DNA of 26,066 nucleotides from JADZGC01 sp964613485 (GCA_964613485.1 CAZTHB010000009.1:1-26066); one strand, 5' to 3'. Shown: positions 1-8,552, counted from the stretch's first letter. Numbers and translations: made by a program. The notes: a model not told the origin generated them from the sequence alone.

Positions 1-64
1 TCTTTGTACACATGATACGCAGCTGAAAAACCGAAAGTAAAGCGTATGCAGTTTACCTCACAGA

Positions 65-93
65 TTGTATTCTTAATGACAGACTAGGATAAT
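65..93 (+). promoter_or_regulatory. Sigma70-type promoter of the small membrane protein gene
   Basis: TTGTAT at 65-70 and GATAAT at 88-93 are separated by 17 nt. Transcription would begin near 100 and the gene has a GGAGG ribosome site at about 113-117. Bases 1-64 show nothing else I can support. Confidence 0.55.
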
Positions 94-123
94 GCGATTA
101 TCCGACCTACACGGAGGCACCTT

Positions 124-498
124 ATGCTACTTGCAAGAATGGCTCGCATTCGACGTAACTCATGGCACTACCAGCTCGTGCAACAAGTCGATAAACTGAC
201 GCGCGAGAAGACCGAGATCACTGGGGTCTATCAGTACTGGTTCACTTGCGTTGGAGGTGCGCTACTCATTGCATCGGTCTTTTGCGCACTCACTGCCACT
301 CTTGGCTTCATGATCGGCACGTTATTGTGCGATGCGATCACGGCATTGGCCAGAGATTTCTGGGGATCACTCAGCGACTTCTTCTCCCTAGTTGGTACAG
401 CCTTGCTTGCTGTCGTCGCACTCCTCATCATCATCGGTGTTATCGCCTTCGTAAGCGAGCGCATCAGCAAACGCGCACCGAAAATTACCATCGAGTAG
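124..498 (+). CDS. Small two-helix membrane protein, unknown function
   Basis: I do not recognise this 124-residue protein. A basic, Arg-rich N-terminus (about residues 1-30) is followed by two hydrophobic segments at roughly 43-75 and 88-110, and a short basic tail. With this charge pattern the N-terminus is probably cytoplasmic. The start is fixed by a GGAGG ribosome site 7 nt before the ATG and by a promoter at 65-93. A strong terminator follows directly, so it is a single-gene unit and not part of the pilB transcript, although it lies just upstream of pilB. No enzymatic motif is visible. Confidence 0.75.
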   Translation: MLLARMARIRRNSWHYQLVQQVDKLTREKTEITGVYQYWFTCVGGALLIASVFCALTATLGFMIGTLLCDAITALARDFWGSLSDFFSLVGTALLAVVALLIIIGVIAFVSERISKRAPKITIE

Positions 499-508
499 GC
501 TTCAGCCA

Positions 509-538
509 ACCGACCCAGTTCATTGGGTCGGTATTTTT
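509..538 (+). terminator. Rho-independent terminator after the small membrane protein
   Basis: A perfect 9-bp stem (509-517 with 524-532), a 6-nt loop and a T-rich tail (534-538). It separates the upstream gene from pilB. Confidence 0.85.
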
Positions 539-582
539 ATTACCCATTCCAGATCTCGCTTATGCTAAAATAGAACCTGAAT

Positions 583-2658
583 ATGCGCATATCAGCCGAC
601 TCCCTCAAAGCCTTACTTACCAAGAGCGGTAAACTCTCTGCAGAGCTTCTCAAGCAGGCCGAAACCATCGCCACACAGACAGGCGAACCACTTGATCGTG
701 TACTCGTCCAGCGCAAGATGATTGGCGAGCGTGAGCTCGTTGCCCAATACGCCGCGAGTCTCGGCCTCCCCTACGTCAACCTGGCGAATGTGAAGATCCC
801 GCGGGAACTTTTAATCAAAATACCTGACCGTATCGCCAAGCGTTACCAAGCTGTGATTTTCGGACAAAAGAATGCCAAGTGGCAGCTGGCAATGGCTGAT
901 CCGGAGGACATACAAGCAATTGACGTCATCGAAAAGCAGCTTGGCGGATCGGTGCAAATCAACGTCGCTACAACTGCTGATATTCTTGCCGTACTCGATC
1001 AATACCGCTCGGGTCTCGATACGGAAATATCCCAGGCCATCAAGGATAGTTCTTCGAACGAAAAAACTTCGACGCCGAATGAGAATGTATCGGCTGACGA
1101 GCTCACGAATGATGCGCCAATTGCAAAAACAGTAAACATCATCCTAGAATCCGCACTAAAGGGGCGAGCTTCTGACATCCACATCGAGCCGCGCGAGAAC
1201 ATAGTTCAGGTGCGTTATCGAGTTGATGGCGTCCTCAAAGAATCCATGACACTTCCGAAGCAGCTCTTGCCGGCCGTGGTGAGCCGCATTAAGATTATGG
1301 CCAACCTAAAAATCGATGAGCACCGTCTACCACAAGACGGACGCTTTAAAGCAGTGATTGGCTCGAAGACTGTCGCAGTACGTGTGTCGACCCTGCCAGT
1401 ACTTGAAGGCGAGAAGGTGGTCATGCGACTCCTCGATGAAACGACCAAGGCAGCAACGCTTGAGGAGCTCGGCTTTGCAGATCAAGCACTGCGCTCGCTT
1501 CATACTGCCATGCAAGAATCACACGGCATGATTCTAGTAACGGGGCCGACTGGCGCTGGCAAGTCGACTACGCTCTACTCAGTACTCACACAACTCAATA
1601 CCCCAGGTGTAAATATCAGCACCATCGAGGACCCGGTGGAGTATCGCATAGCAGGAGTCAATCAGACTCAGGTGAATGTACAAGCCGGGATGACTTTCGC
1701 CAATGGATTGAGAGCTCTTCTGCGCCAAGACCCCAATATCATTATGGTGGGTGAGATTCGAGACTCCGAAACGGCGAACCTTGCAGTGCAGGCCGCCTTG
1801 ACAGGGCACGTCGTGCTATCGACTCTACACACTAATAACGCCGCAACTACTCTGCCACGCCTCCTGGATATGCAAATCGAACCTTTTCTCATTTCGACAA
1901 CCGTAAACACCGTTGTGGCACAGCGCCTTGTACGCAAACTCTGCCCGAAGTGTCGTGAAGCATATGAAGTCACCGGACCACTCCTCGAAGAACTACGATC
2001 TAGCTTTCAGATTCCATCTACCATAGATTTTGCAAAACTCATGACACAGCCAGCAATCGCAACGTCGCCTCCCCCTCAAAAGAGCACATCAAATACGGAC
2101 ATACCACCTGACACCGCCCATGAGACCTATCAAGATGGCGGCCACATAAATCGTACTGGAGAAACACGGAAGATTATCCCTGTGCCGTCAGATCTGAGTC
2201 TATCGCGAACTAGCATTCTTGATAAGATTGCAGCAGACCCAACTCTCGTTGAGCGTCCAGCAACAAGTTCGACGACGAGTTTTGATGACCCATTTGACGA
2301 AGAATTTGCCGCACCAAGCCCCCTCCCGCCTGCACCAATTGCCCCTCCGGACATTGCGCAGACACCATCGCTCGCTACCACACAGGCCGGTACGAGCCCG
2401 GGGCAGAAAGTTATGCTCTACCGTGCAGTCGGCTGCGCACAATGTGACATGACGGGCTACTCCGGGCGCATGGGCATCTACGAGGTACTCGACATCACAC
2501 CGGAGATTGCCCACCTCATCACGAGCAAGGCAACATCGGCTGACATACAAGCGCAGGCTGTCACACAAGGCATGGTTACCATGCAAGAAGATGGTTTTGC
2601 CAAGGCTCTACAGGGACTGACCACGATCGAAGAAATCATGCGTGTGACTCGCGAGTAA
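583..2658 (+). CDS. pilB: Type IV pilus assembly ATPase PilB (GspE/PilB family)
   Basis: This is the cytoplasmic hexameric ATPase that powers pilus extension. The N-terminal domain (about residues 1-140) is of the GspE/PilB N-terminal type. The ATPase core has Walker A at residues 321-329 (GPTGAGKST), a Walker B/Asp-box segment around E391-D394 (GEIRD) and the His box STLHTNN around 413-419. The zinc-binding tetracysteine is present as CPKC (454-457) and CAQC (618-621), but the pairs are about 160 residues apart because of a Pro/Ser/Thr-rich, partly acidic insert. That makes the protein 691 residues, longer than the usual 560-580. The ATG at 583 has no clear Shine-Dalgarno; TAAAAT lies 11 nt upstream. 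pilC follows after 7 nt in the same transcript. Confidence 0.96.
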   Translation: MRISADSLKALLTKSGKLSAELLKQAETIATQTGEPLDRVLVQRKMIGERELVAQYAASLGLPYVNLANVKIPRELLIKIPDRIAKRYQAVIFGQKNAKWQLAMADPEDIQAIDVIEKQLGGSVQINVATTADILAVLDQYRSGLDTEISQAIKDSSSNEKTSTPNENVSADELTNDAPIAKTVNIILESALKGRASDIHIEPRENIVQVRYRVDGVLKESMTLPKQLLPAVVSRIKIMANLKIDEHRLPQDGRFKAVIGSKTVAVRVSTLPVLEGEKVVMRLLDETTKAATLEELGFADQALRSLHTAMQESHGMILVTGPTGAGKSTTLYSVLTQLNTPGVNISTIEDPVEYRIAGVNQTQVNVQAGMTFANGLRALLRQDPNIIMVGEIRDSETANLAVQAALTGHVVLSTLHTNNAATTLPRLLDMQIEPFLISTTVNTVVAQRLVRKLCPKCREAYEVTGPLLEELRSSFQIPSTIDFAKLMTQPAIATSPPPQKSTSNTDIPPDTAHETYQDGGHINRTGETRKIIPVPSDLSLSRTSILDKIAADPTLVERPATSSTTSFDDPFDEEFAAPSPLPPAPIAPPDIAQTPSLATTQAGTSPGQKVMLYRAVGCAQCDMTGYSGRMGIYEVLDITPEIAHLITSKATSADIQAQAVTQGMVTMQEDGFAKALQGLTTIEEIMRVTRE

Positions 2659-2665
2659 CATTACG

Positions 2666-3504
2666 ATGGAACGTTTTCGTTATCAAGCACGCAGCCGAAG
2701 CGGTGCGATTCTCGAGGGCGAGCAAGAAGCCGAATCACGCAAAGCGGCAGCCGATGCGCTCTTCGCCAAAGACCTAACCCCAATCACGATCGAGGGTGTT
2801 GGGCGCATGCATGGACGTAAAGGTATCCTAGCAGTCTTTCCTCATCGCGGTGTCCCTATGCGCGAAAAGGTTTTGTTTAGTCGACAGTTCGCCACTATGA
2901 TTTCTGCTGGTATCCCGATTGTGCGCGCACTTAATGTACTTAAGAACCAGACCGAGAACCAGACCCTCAAACAAGCACTGCTACGCATCAGTAAAGACGT
3001 CGAGGGAGGCAAGACATTGTCTCAAAGTCTCGGACGATATCCGAAAATCTTTAGCCCAATCTATGTATCTATGGTGCACGCTGGCGAGATAGGTGGTATT
3101 CTCGACCAAGTCCTCGAGCGCCTAGCCGACCAGATGGAAAAGGATGCCGAACTCGTCAGTAAGGTTCGTGGCGCGATGGTCTACCCAAGCCTGATATTTT
3201 GTGTCATGATTTTCTCCTTTGCTTTCATCATGGCCGTGGTTGTGCCACAGCTCATCACTGTCTTCGATCAAATAGATACTGATCTGCCATGGAATACGTT
3301 ATTTCTTATTGAGCTTTCGAAAGCCACCCAGCAATATGGGCTCTACATTGGCCTCGGCTTAATTATTGGCGCTATTCTATTCGTGCGCTACATTCGCTCT
3401 AGTAAGGCAGCGCGTAAAAAACTCCATGCCATCGAGCTAAAAATACCAGTCCTCTCAACTATCATTTCAAAGATTAATCTTGCGCGCTTCGCTCGAACCC
3501 TCGG
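2666..3504 (+). CDS. pilC: Type IV pilus inner-membrane platform protein PilC, 3' end lost in gap
   Basis: PilC is the polytopic membrane platform on which PilB acts. About 280 residues are visible: an N-terminal cytoplasmic part, a complete first T2SSF domain (about residues 65-190, with the FSRQFATMISAGIPIVRAL-type start), transmembrane segments near 175-195 and 225-245, and the first residues of the second T2SSF domain (NLARFARTL) just before the gap. The family is usually near 400 residues, so about 120 are missing. The reading frame continues beyond the Ns only by chance. The gene starts 7 nt after pilB. Confidence 0.93.
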
Positions 3505-3604
3505 NNNNNNNNNNNNNNNNNNNNNNNNNNNNNNNNNNNNNNNNNNNNNNNNNNNNNNNNNNNNNNNNNNNNNNNNNNNNNNNNNNNNNNNNNNNNNNNN
3601 NNNN
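3505..3604. other. Assembly gap (100 N) between pilC and pilO
   Basis: A run of exactly 100 N, the usual scaffold placeholder for unknown length. Both flanking genes run into it 3'-end first. Their missing parts should need roughly 500 bp or more, so the true gap is probably larger than drawn. Confidence 0.95.
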
Positions 3605-4020
3605 GTGCCGCTCAGCTTAAGATTAAGCGGCACAACATAAAATCCTTGCGCTGGCGATGCCTGGTTGAGCTGAGGATTAGTCAACTGAGCAGCGCCCGTA
3701 AACTGGATACTTGGCAATATAACCCCTGAATCCTTAGCCGCATTCTGGATTGCTAGCAAGATTTCGGTCTGCTGTGAGTCACGTGGCAATGCTCGATTTA
3801 TATCCTCAAGTTTAGTCTTAGCCTGTTCATATCTTCTACTCAATGTGACGAGCTGCTCAGTTCGCTTCTGTTCATCGACCACTTCTAGCTTTGTCTGCTC
3901 AACGGCTTCTTTTTTGCTGATCAATATCTGTCGAGCCCAAACGTAGCCATACCCCCCAGCGATGAGCATTACACCCATAATGCCAACGAGCAGGTAGAAC
4001 AATAAACGCGAACTTTTCAT
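3605..4020 (-). CDS. pilO: PilO-like pilus alignment protein, 3' end lost in gap
   Basis: About 138 N-terminal residues are visible. There is a short basic start, one transmembrane helix (about residues 7-28), a coiled-coil-like heptad region (about 35-75) and the beginning of a periplasmic-type ferredoxin-like domain. This is the architecture of PilO, which pairs with PilN to link the cytoplasmic PilM ring to the rest of the pilus machine. Its ATG overlaps the pilN stop by 4 nt (ATGA), implying coupled translation. PilO is usually near 200 residues, so about 60 are missing. Sequence identity of PilO proteins is low; the call rests mainly on position after pilM-pilN and on topology. Confidence 0.85.
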
Positions 4021-4574
4021 TGCAATGCTCCTGGTTTCAATCCGACTTGTAGACTTATGCGGTTGGTGGGTCTGCCAGTATACGGATCTCGATCTTGCTC
4101 TAAGCCCGAGAGAGCCGCAGCATTGAAGCGCGGTGAAGATTCGAGAGAACGCTTAAGGGCAGCCGCGGCTTCACTTGTCTCGGCATATGCGGTGATCTGC
4201 ATCGTTGGCGGTGTCGCAGCATTCACCTGCATCGAGTAGACATACACTCCGGCAGGCACTGTGGCAGACAGTTCTTGTAGCAATTTTGTGTAGTGAGCTT
4301 GCTGATTCTGTACAGCCTCGATGCTCGTCAGTCGATCGGCCAGGGCTTTTGCTTCCTTCTCGATTGATTGGTATGAAGCAGACTTTTGCTTGGCTGCCTG
4401 TAGGTCCTGTTGTGCCGCTAGATCTGCTTTGTCTAGATAGTACCAGCTCACCCCAAAGATCGCGGCAACCAAGACCGATAGACTGCAAGCTGCAAGTATG
4501 AGATGAACTACACGTCGATTAAGTGCAGCAAAATATTTGTGCTTCTTCAGAAGAGGTGGCAGCAAATCAATCAT
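4017..4574 (-). CDS. pilN: Type IV pilus inner-membrane protein PilN
   Basis: PilN connects cytoplasmic PilM to PilO through its short N-terminal tail. The chosen start gives an N-terminus MIDLLPP, matching the conserved PilM-binding motif (I-N-L-L-P) of PilN with Asp in place of Asn. A longer reading from 4595 would overlap pilM and add seven residues before this motif, so 4574 is preferred. One transmembrane helix (about residues 24-45) is followed by a coiled-coil region and a periplasmic-type domain, about 185 residues in total. It begins 2 nt after the pilM stop and overlaps pilO by 4 nt. Confidence 0.92.
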   Translation of the reverse strand: MIDLLPPLLKKHKYFAALNRRVVHLILAACSLSVLVAAIFGVSWYYLDKADLAAQQDLQAAKQKSASYQSIEKEAKALADRLTSIEAVQNQQAHYTKLLQELSATVPAGVYVYSMQVNAATPPTMQITAYAETSEAAAALKRSLESSPRFNAAALSGLEQDRDPYTGRPTNRISLQVGLKPGALQ

Positions 4575-4576
4575 GA

Positions 4577-5650
4577 CTATTCCCATCCCCGACAAGCTAG
4601 TCCGAAGGCGGTATTGTAGATCGGCCCGAGATTTTTCGGTACACCATCGACGCCCACGGTTTTATGTCGATCCCATCCAGCCGAAATATCGACCGGCAAG
4701 TTCGTTGACCGCGAGATCATATGTGCGAACCCAGGCATACGCGAGTTTCCACCCGTCATCATGATCCGCTTTACCTTTGTCTGCGAAGTTCCTTTCGCTC
4801 GCTCTTCATAGTACTTAATGAGTTTGGTGATCTCCTGTAAGATGGACTTCATATACCCATCAAGGGCCCCTTGGATCTTAGGTTGTAAATCCGATTGCGT
4901 TATGCCAAACTTGATTTTCATCTCTTCAGCTTCATGGAATGTCACCTTAAGCTTCGTAGCAATCGCATTTGTAAAAGATTCTCCGCCTATATTCACTGTA
5001 GTAGTCACCCGAATGGTATCTGTAACAATAGCCATATCAGTCGCGAGTGAGCCAGCATCGATAATCAGAGTAGCGGTTTGTTTTTCGACTATTGGTCGCA
5101 GGGCTCGTATATTCGCCATCAAACTCATTTCCATCGAACGTGGCACCAAGTGTGCTAACTCACAAAATTTTAGATATGTATCTACGATTGAGCGTGGCGC
5201 AGCCACAAGCAGGACTTCGAATTCACGTACGCTACCCGCCTCATCACGTCGGCGCTCGACGATCTGGTGGTCGGTGTACAGGTCATTAACCGGCATCGGG
5301 ATATATTGCTGTGCCTCCCAGAGTACCGCATCAGCGAGCTTATCCTCTGCAACTGCCGGGATTGTAATGATGCGCGAGAAAAGGTGCGCTTGAGGCAAAC
5401 CAACGACCACAGCTCTTGCATTTATCTTGCCGCGAGCCGACTGGTGTAAGCTTGATGAGATCACGTGCGCGAGATCTTCGGGCTCAGCAATCATGCCATC
5501 AATTACCATGCCATCAGCCAGTACGGCGGCACCCATACCCAGTAATTTATATCCCGACTTTGTTGCCCGTACTTGAACAAACTTGGCTTCTTTATAGCCA
5601 ATATCGAGCCCAAAAATAGGCTGACGCTTCTCAATAAGTGGGAATTTCAT
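4577..5650 (-). CDS. pilM: Actin-like pilus assembly protein PilM
   Basis: PilM is an actin/FtsA-fold cytoplasmic ATP-binding protein that forms a ring below the membrane and binds the PilN tail. The 357-residue length is typical. Visible signatures are the first phosphate-binding strand FGLDIGYKEAKFVQV (residues about 13-27), the LIIDAGSLATDMAIV phosphate-2 segment in the middle, and MMTGGNSRMPGF near residue 296, the adenosine motif. It heads a pilM-pilN-pilO operon. A TACAAT box lies at 5685-5690, 34 nt before the start, as a possible minus-10. The pilin gene is upstream but separated by a strong hairpin. Confidence 0.95.
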   Translation of the reverse strand: MKFPLIEKRQPIFGLDIGYKEAKFVQVRATKSGYKLLGMGAAVLADGMVIDGMIAEPEDLAHVISSSLHQSARGKINARAVVVGLPQAHLFSRIITIPAVAEDKLADAVLWEAQQYIPMPVNDLYTDHQIVERRRDEAGSVREFEVLLVAAPRSIVDTYLKFCELAHLVPRSMEMSLMANIRALRPIVEKQTATLIIDAGSLATDMAIVTDTIRVTTTVNIGGESFTNAIATKLKVTFHEAEEMKIKFGITQSDLQPKIQGALDGYMKSILQEITKLIKYYEERAKGTSQTKVKRIMMTGGNSRMPGFAHMISRSTNLPVDISAGWDRHKTVGVDGVPKNLGPIYNTAFGLACRGWE

Positions 5651-5724
5651 GGGATGCTTTGAAAATACCTATGTTTATCTACTTATTGTAGCAAGCTTTA
5701 GTCCAATACGAACAATCCTGCAGA

Positions 5725-5760
5725 TATAAATACACCGCCTGGAAAGACGGTGTATTTATA
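5725..5760 (-). terminator. Terminator or attenuator between pilin and pilM
   Basis: A perfect 13-bp inverted repeat (5725-5737 with 5748-5760) with a 10-nt loop lies 12 nt after the pilin stop. On the minus strand the 3' arm ends in ATTTATA, so it is an A/T-rich terminator-like hairpin. It probably gives high pilin mRNA and lower pilMNO read-through. Confidence 0.7.
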
Positions 5761-5771
5761 AACATCAGAAC

Positions 5772-6188
5772 CTACTGAGCGTTTGTGACTTCGTAGGTAT
5801 CAGTCGAACCCGACTTGATATCCTTGTCATTCTTGTTTTCAAGCGTTGCCTGCAGCACATAGCTTGAGTAAGTTGGGCCACCTGCTGGCGCCGGAGTGTA
5901 GGTATAATCAGTACCAGACTTCGGATCCTTTGGTAGAGCCTTCACATAAGGAGTTGAACCTTCGGTCAAAGTAGTCAAGCCACCTGGATAACTTGAGTTG
6001 TCGTTATAGTACTGCTCTAGACCATTGCGAATATCGCGCAAGTCAGTCTTACGCTTACTATCACGAGCACGTGCTGGACCCGAAATTAGGTTAGGCAAAA
6101 CGAGCGCGATCAAAATACCGATAATAACGATGACGATTAAGAGTTCGAGTAGAGTGAACCCTTTTTGTCGACGAAGTGAGAGTTGCAT
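5772..6188 (-). CDS. pilA: Type IV major pilin-like protein (class III signal peptide)
   Basis: The 138-residue product has a textbook prepilin N-terminus: a short basic leader ending in Gly10, then Phe11 (+1) and Glu15 (+5) at the head of a long hydrophobic helix (about 11-36). Prepilin peptidase would cut after Gly10. The C-terminal globular part has a YYNDNSSYPG segment and many Pro/Gly/Thr residues typical of Gram-positive or GspG-like pilins, with no disulfide-loop cysteines. The ATG has an AAGGAGA ribosome site 10-12 nt upstream and a good promoter at 6235-6263. It is the only pilin in the window; no prepilin peptidase or PilT is seen here. Confidence 0.93.
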   Translation of the reverse strand: MQLSLRRQKGFTLLELLIVIVIIGILIALVLPNLISGPARARDSKRKTDLRDIRNGLEQYYNDNSSYPGGLTTLTEGSTPYVKALPKDPKSGTDYTYTPAPAGGPTYSSYVLQATLENKNDKDIKSGSTDTYEVTNAQ

Positions 6189-6234
6189 AAGTTAGAGATT
6201 TCTCCTTATTAATTAATACATAAATACAAGCCTG

Positions 6235-6263
6235 ATTATAGGCTTATGCTTACGTAAGCACAA
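6235..6263 (-). promoter_or_regulatory. Pilin promoter
   Basis: On the minus strand TTGTGC (6258-6263) and TATAAT (6235-6240) are 17 nt apart. The predicted start near 6228 gives a 5' leader of about 40 nt that contains AAGGAG before the pilin ATG. Confidence 0.65.
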
Positions 6264-6282
6264 GCGGTTTGGAGAAATCTGT

Positions 6283-6891
6283 CTATTCTTCTTCTGATCC
6301 GTGCGCAGACAATGCCCGATCGCGAGTGCCGTCGCCTTCACGCTTTTTCTTCTCAACAAATTCTTCAAATAGATTAACCATATATGCCTTCACTTCGTAT
6401 GGATCGGGCACATAATCAAACTCAAAGTTCTCTTTTGCCCCCGCAGTTTGGATATGGATTGTGCCGTACCGAAAGAGTGTCTGCATTGGCCCTTTTACGA
6501 CCACCGAAATATCCTGGACTCGGCTCAACCTCAGAGTAGAAATATGCTTGAGAAAAATCCCACGCTGATCCACATCAACTACATTCTCGTCGGTCAGGAT
6601 CATTTGATTTTGTCGCCAAACATAGATACTTGCTAGCCAAAGAAACACCGCCAGCACTACCAAGACAACACCAATCAATGAGTAAGGGAGCTGAAACGTG
6701 CTATCCGGCAGACCCTTGAGTGCTGACTCTGGGAGCTTCAGGATGCCAGCAGCGCCAGCATACACTAAGAAGAGACCTACAAAGAATAACAATAATGCGA
6801 CAAGCAAAAATGGCAACACCGAAAATAAGTGCTTATAGATGACACGCTGTACGACTTCACTATCATCTTGACCTGGAAACATGTGTGACAT
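6283..6891 (-). CDS. Membrane protein with bacterial PH-like domain (bPH2/DUF304)
   Basis: The start at 6891 gives 202 residues and avoids overlap with ruvB; an upstream in-frame start would run into ruvB. Two adjacent hydrophobic segments (about residues 22-52 and 70-95) form a hairpin in the membrane, followed by a cytoplasmic bacterial pleckstrin-homology domain with the characteristic QNQMILTDENVVDVDQRGIF and LRLSRVQDISV segments. The tail is highly charged (EKKKREGDGTRDR). The function of such proteins is poorly known. The box TACACT sits 6 nt before the ATG, suggesting a leaderless transcript of its own within the ruvAB cluster. Confidence 0.82.
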   Translation of the reverse strand: MSHMFPGQDDSEVVQRVIYKHLFSVLPFLLVALLLFFVGLFLVYAGAAGILKLPESALKGLPDSTFQLPYSLIGVVLVVLAVFLWLASIYVWRQNQMILTDENVVDVDQRGIFLKHISTLRLSRVQDISVVVKGPMQTLFRYGTIHIQTAGAKENFEFDYVPDPYEVKAYMVNLFEEFVEKKKREGDGTRDRALSAHGSEEE

Positions 6892-6897
6892 GGCACT

Positions 6898-6903
6898 AGT
6901 GTA
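6898..6903 (-). promoter_or_regulatory. Minus-10 box, possible leaderless start for PH-domain gene
   Basis: TACACT on the minus strand ends 6 nt before the ATG at 6891; no Shine-Dalgarno is present. It is one of eight similar cases in the window. Confidence 0.4.
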
Positions 6904-6911
6904 CCCTATTC

Positions 6912-7979
6912 TTACAGATCGAGCGAGGGCTGTGGGCCTGCATCTGCAGCTGGCTTTTGGACTCTCCCTACATGCTGCCATGCACGATCACTGACCATGC
7001 GACCGCGCGTGGTGCGCTTCAAGAGCCCTATTTGGATCAGATATGGCTCAATCACATCTTCAATCGTTTGCTGTTCTTCAGATAATGCAGCTGCCAGCGC
7101 AGCCACCCCGGCTGGGCCGCCTTCATAATGATCGATGAGCGTAGTGATAAGTCGGCGATCAGAACTATCCAGACCAAGCTCGTCTATCTCCAAGAGCGCT
7201 AGCGCGGCGTCGAGGCTCACTGCATCAACGATGCCGCCATTATGCACCTCCGCATAATCACGTACACGCTTTATTAGACGGTTAGCAATACGAGGCGTCA
7301 GGCGGGAACGCTTAGCGAGCACTTCGAGCGCCGGCATATCAATCTGCACCTTTAGCAAATCTGATGAACGTCGCAGAATCTGTGCAATCTCAGCAGGCGT
7401 ATAAAACTCCAGCCGATGCACAAGACCAAAGCGATCACGTAGCGGACTCGACAATGCGCCATAACGCGTCGTTGCACCGATAATCGTAATCCGTGGCAAG
7501 TCTAGCCGTAGCGACTGCGCGGCTGGCCCCTTGCCTAACATGATGTCGATCGCGAAGTCCTCCATGGCCGGGTATAGAATCTCTTCTACTGTACGGCCAA
7601 GTCGGTGTATCTCATCGATAAACAGCATGTCTCCGGCGTTAAGATTCGTTAGCAAGCTCGCCAGGTCTCCAGCTCGCTCGATAGCCGGACCGGATGTGAC
7701 TTTGAGCTGTGCGCCCATTTCGTTTGCTACGATGTGCGCCAATGTCGTCTTGCCGAGTCCTGGTGGGCCATACAAGAGCACGTGATCAAGCGCTTCTCCA
7801 CGCTGTCTCGCTGCCGCAATTGCAACCTTCAGTGCATCAATCGCCTGACGCTGTCCGACGTACTGATCGAAGCTTCGTGGGCGCAAAGTTTCTTCCAGAT
7901 GCAGCTCATCTACATCGCTCACCTGCGGTGCCGTGCTGCGATCATGAGCATCACCCTTTTCGTGTGGTCGCTCTATCAC
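6912..7979 (-). CDS. ruvB: Holliday junction branch migration helicase RuvB
   Basis: RuvB is the AAA+ motor that, with RuvA, moves Holliday junctions in recombination and repair. The 355-residue protein has Walker A GPPGLGKTT at 71-79, Walker B DEIH at 122-125, sensor-1 GATTRYGALSSPLRDRFG near 168-185 and the C-terminal winged-helix domain. The start codon is GTG, 2 nt after the ruvA stop, and gives the expected family N-terminus after a short acidic leader. It forms an operon with ruvA. Confidence 0.98.
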   Translation of the reverse strand: MIERPHEKGDAHDRSTAPQVSDVDELHLEETLRPRSFDQYVGQRQAIDALKVAIAAARQRGEALDHVLLYGPPGLGKTTLAHIVANEMGAQLKVTSGPAIERAGDLASLLTNLNAGDMLFIDEIHRLGRTVEEILYPAMEDFAIDIMLGKGPAAQSLRLDLPRITIIGATTRYGALSSPLRDRFGLVHRLEFYTPAEIAQILRRSSDLLKVQIDMPALEVLAKRSRLTPRIANRLIKRVRDYAEVHNGGIVDAVSLDAALALLEIDELGLDSSDRRLITTLIDHYEGGPAGVAALAAALSEEQQTIEDVIEPYLIQIGLLKRTTRGRMVSDRAWQHVGRVQKPAADAGPQPSLDL

Positions 7980-7981
7980 TG

Positions 7982-8545
7982 TTAACGCCCCATACCCTTC
8001 AGCGCCTGCCGCACGCGTTCACCCGTATCAAGGCTCACGTCGATACCGACCAAAGCTTGATCTGCCTGCTCACGCAAGAATCCCAATTGCAATAAAGCCA
8101 GCAAGGCTGGATCAGTCGCATCTGCACGAGATGCTTGTGAGCCTGTTGTGACGAGCTTACCCTTTAGGTCTAGGAGAATGCGCTGAGCAGTTTTTTTACC
8201 TACTCCACTAACCTTGCCGAGCCGTACGAGATCTTCGGCATCTATGAGCTCTCGCAATGTAGTGGCATCGTAGTGAGACAGGATGGCATGTGCGAGCTTC
8301 GCCCCCACACCCTGTACGCCGATAAGCTTCTGGTGCAAACGCTTATCGTCGGCGGTAGTGTAGCCGAAGAGCTCATACGCGTCTTCGCGGATATTTTCTG
8401 CGATGTACAGGGTTGTAGTGTCCCCCTCTGCCAATTCGCTAGCTATACGTAGGGGTACGGCTATCTCATAGCCAACGCCACCAACCATCAGGACGATTGT
8501 ATCGCCCCCTCGCTGAACCACCTCACCCTGTAGCAATGCTAGCAT
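7982..8545 (-). CDS. ruvA: Holliday junction DNA-binding protein RuvA
   Basis: RuvA tetramers clamp the four-way junction and load RuvB. The 187-residue product shows the N-terminal OB-fold (residues 1-62), the two helix-hairpin-helix motifs (GVQGVGAKLA near 75-84 and GKVSGVGKKTAQRI near 109-122) and a short C-terminal RuvB-binding domain. ruvB follows after 2 nt. The start has TATAAT ending 7 nt upstream, with little room for a leader. Confidence 0.97.
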   Translation of the reverse strand: MLALLQGEVVQRGGDTIVLMVGGVGYEIAVPLRIASELAEGDTTTLYIAENIREDAYELFGYTTADDKRLHQKLIGVQGVGAKLAHAILSHYDATTLRELIDAEDLVRLGKVSGVGKKTAQRILLDLKGKLVTTGSQASRADATDPALLALLQLGFLREQADQALVGIDVSLDTGERVRQALKGMGR

Positions 8546-8552
8546 CCTTACT

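Noticed and set aside
3605..3640. Continuation of pilC beyond the gap
   Set aside because: The frame after the Ns reads antisense pilO; it is open only by chance, helped by the local palindrome.
4818..5393. 191-residue + strand frame opposite pilM
   Set aside because: It is an antisense shadow of an unmistakable pilM and is of Ser/Arg/Ile-rich random character.
6892..6981. Longer N-terminus for the PH-domain membrane protein
   Set aside because: It overlaps the end of ruvB by about 70 nt and adds a Cys/Arg-rich stretch unlike the family.
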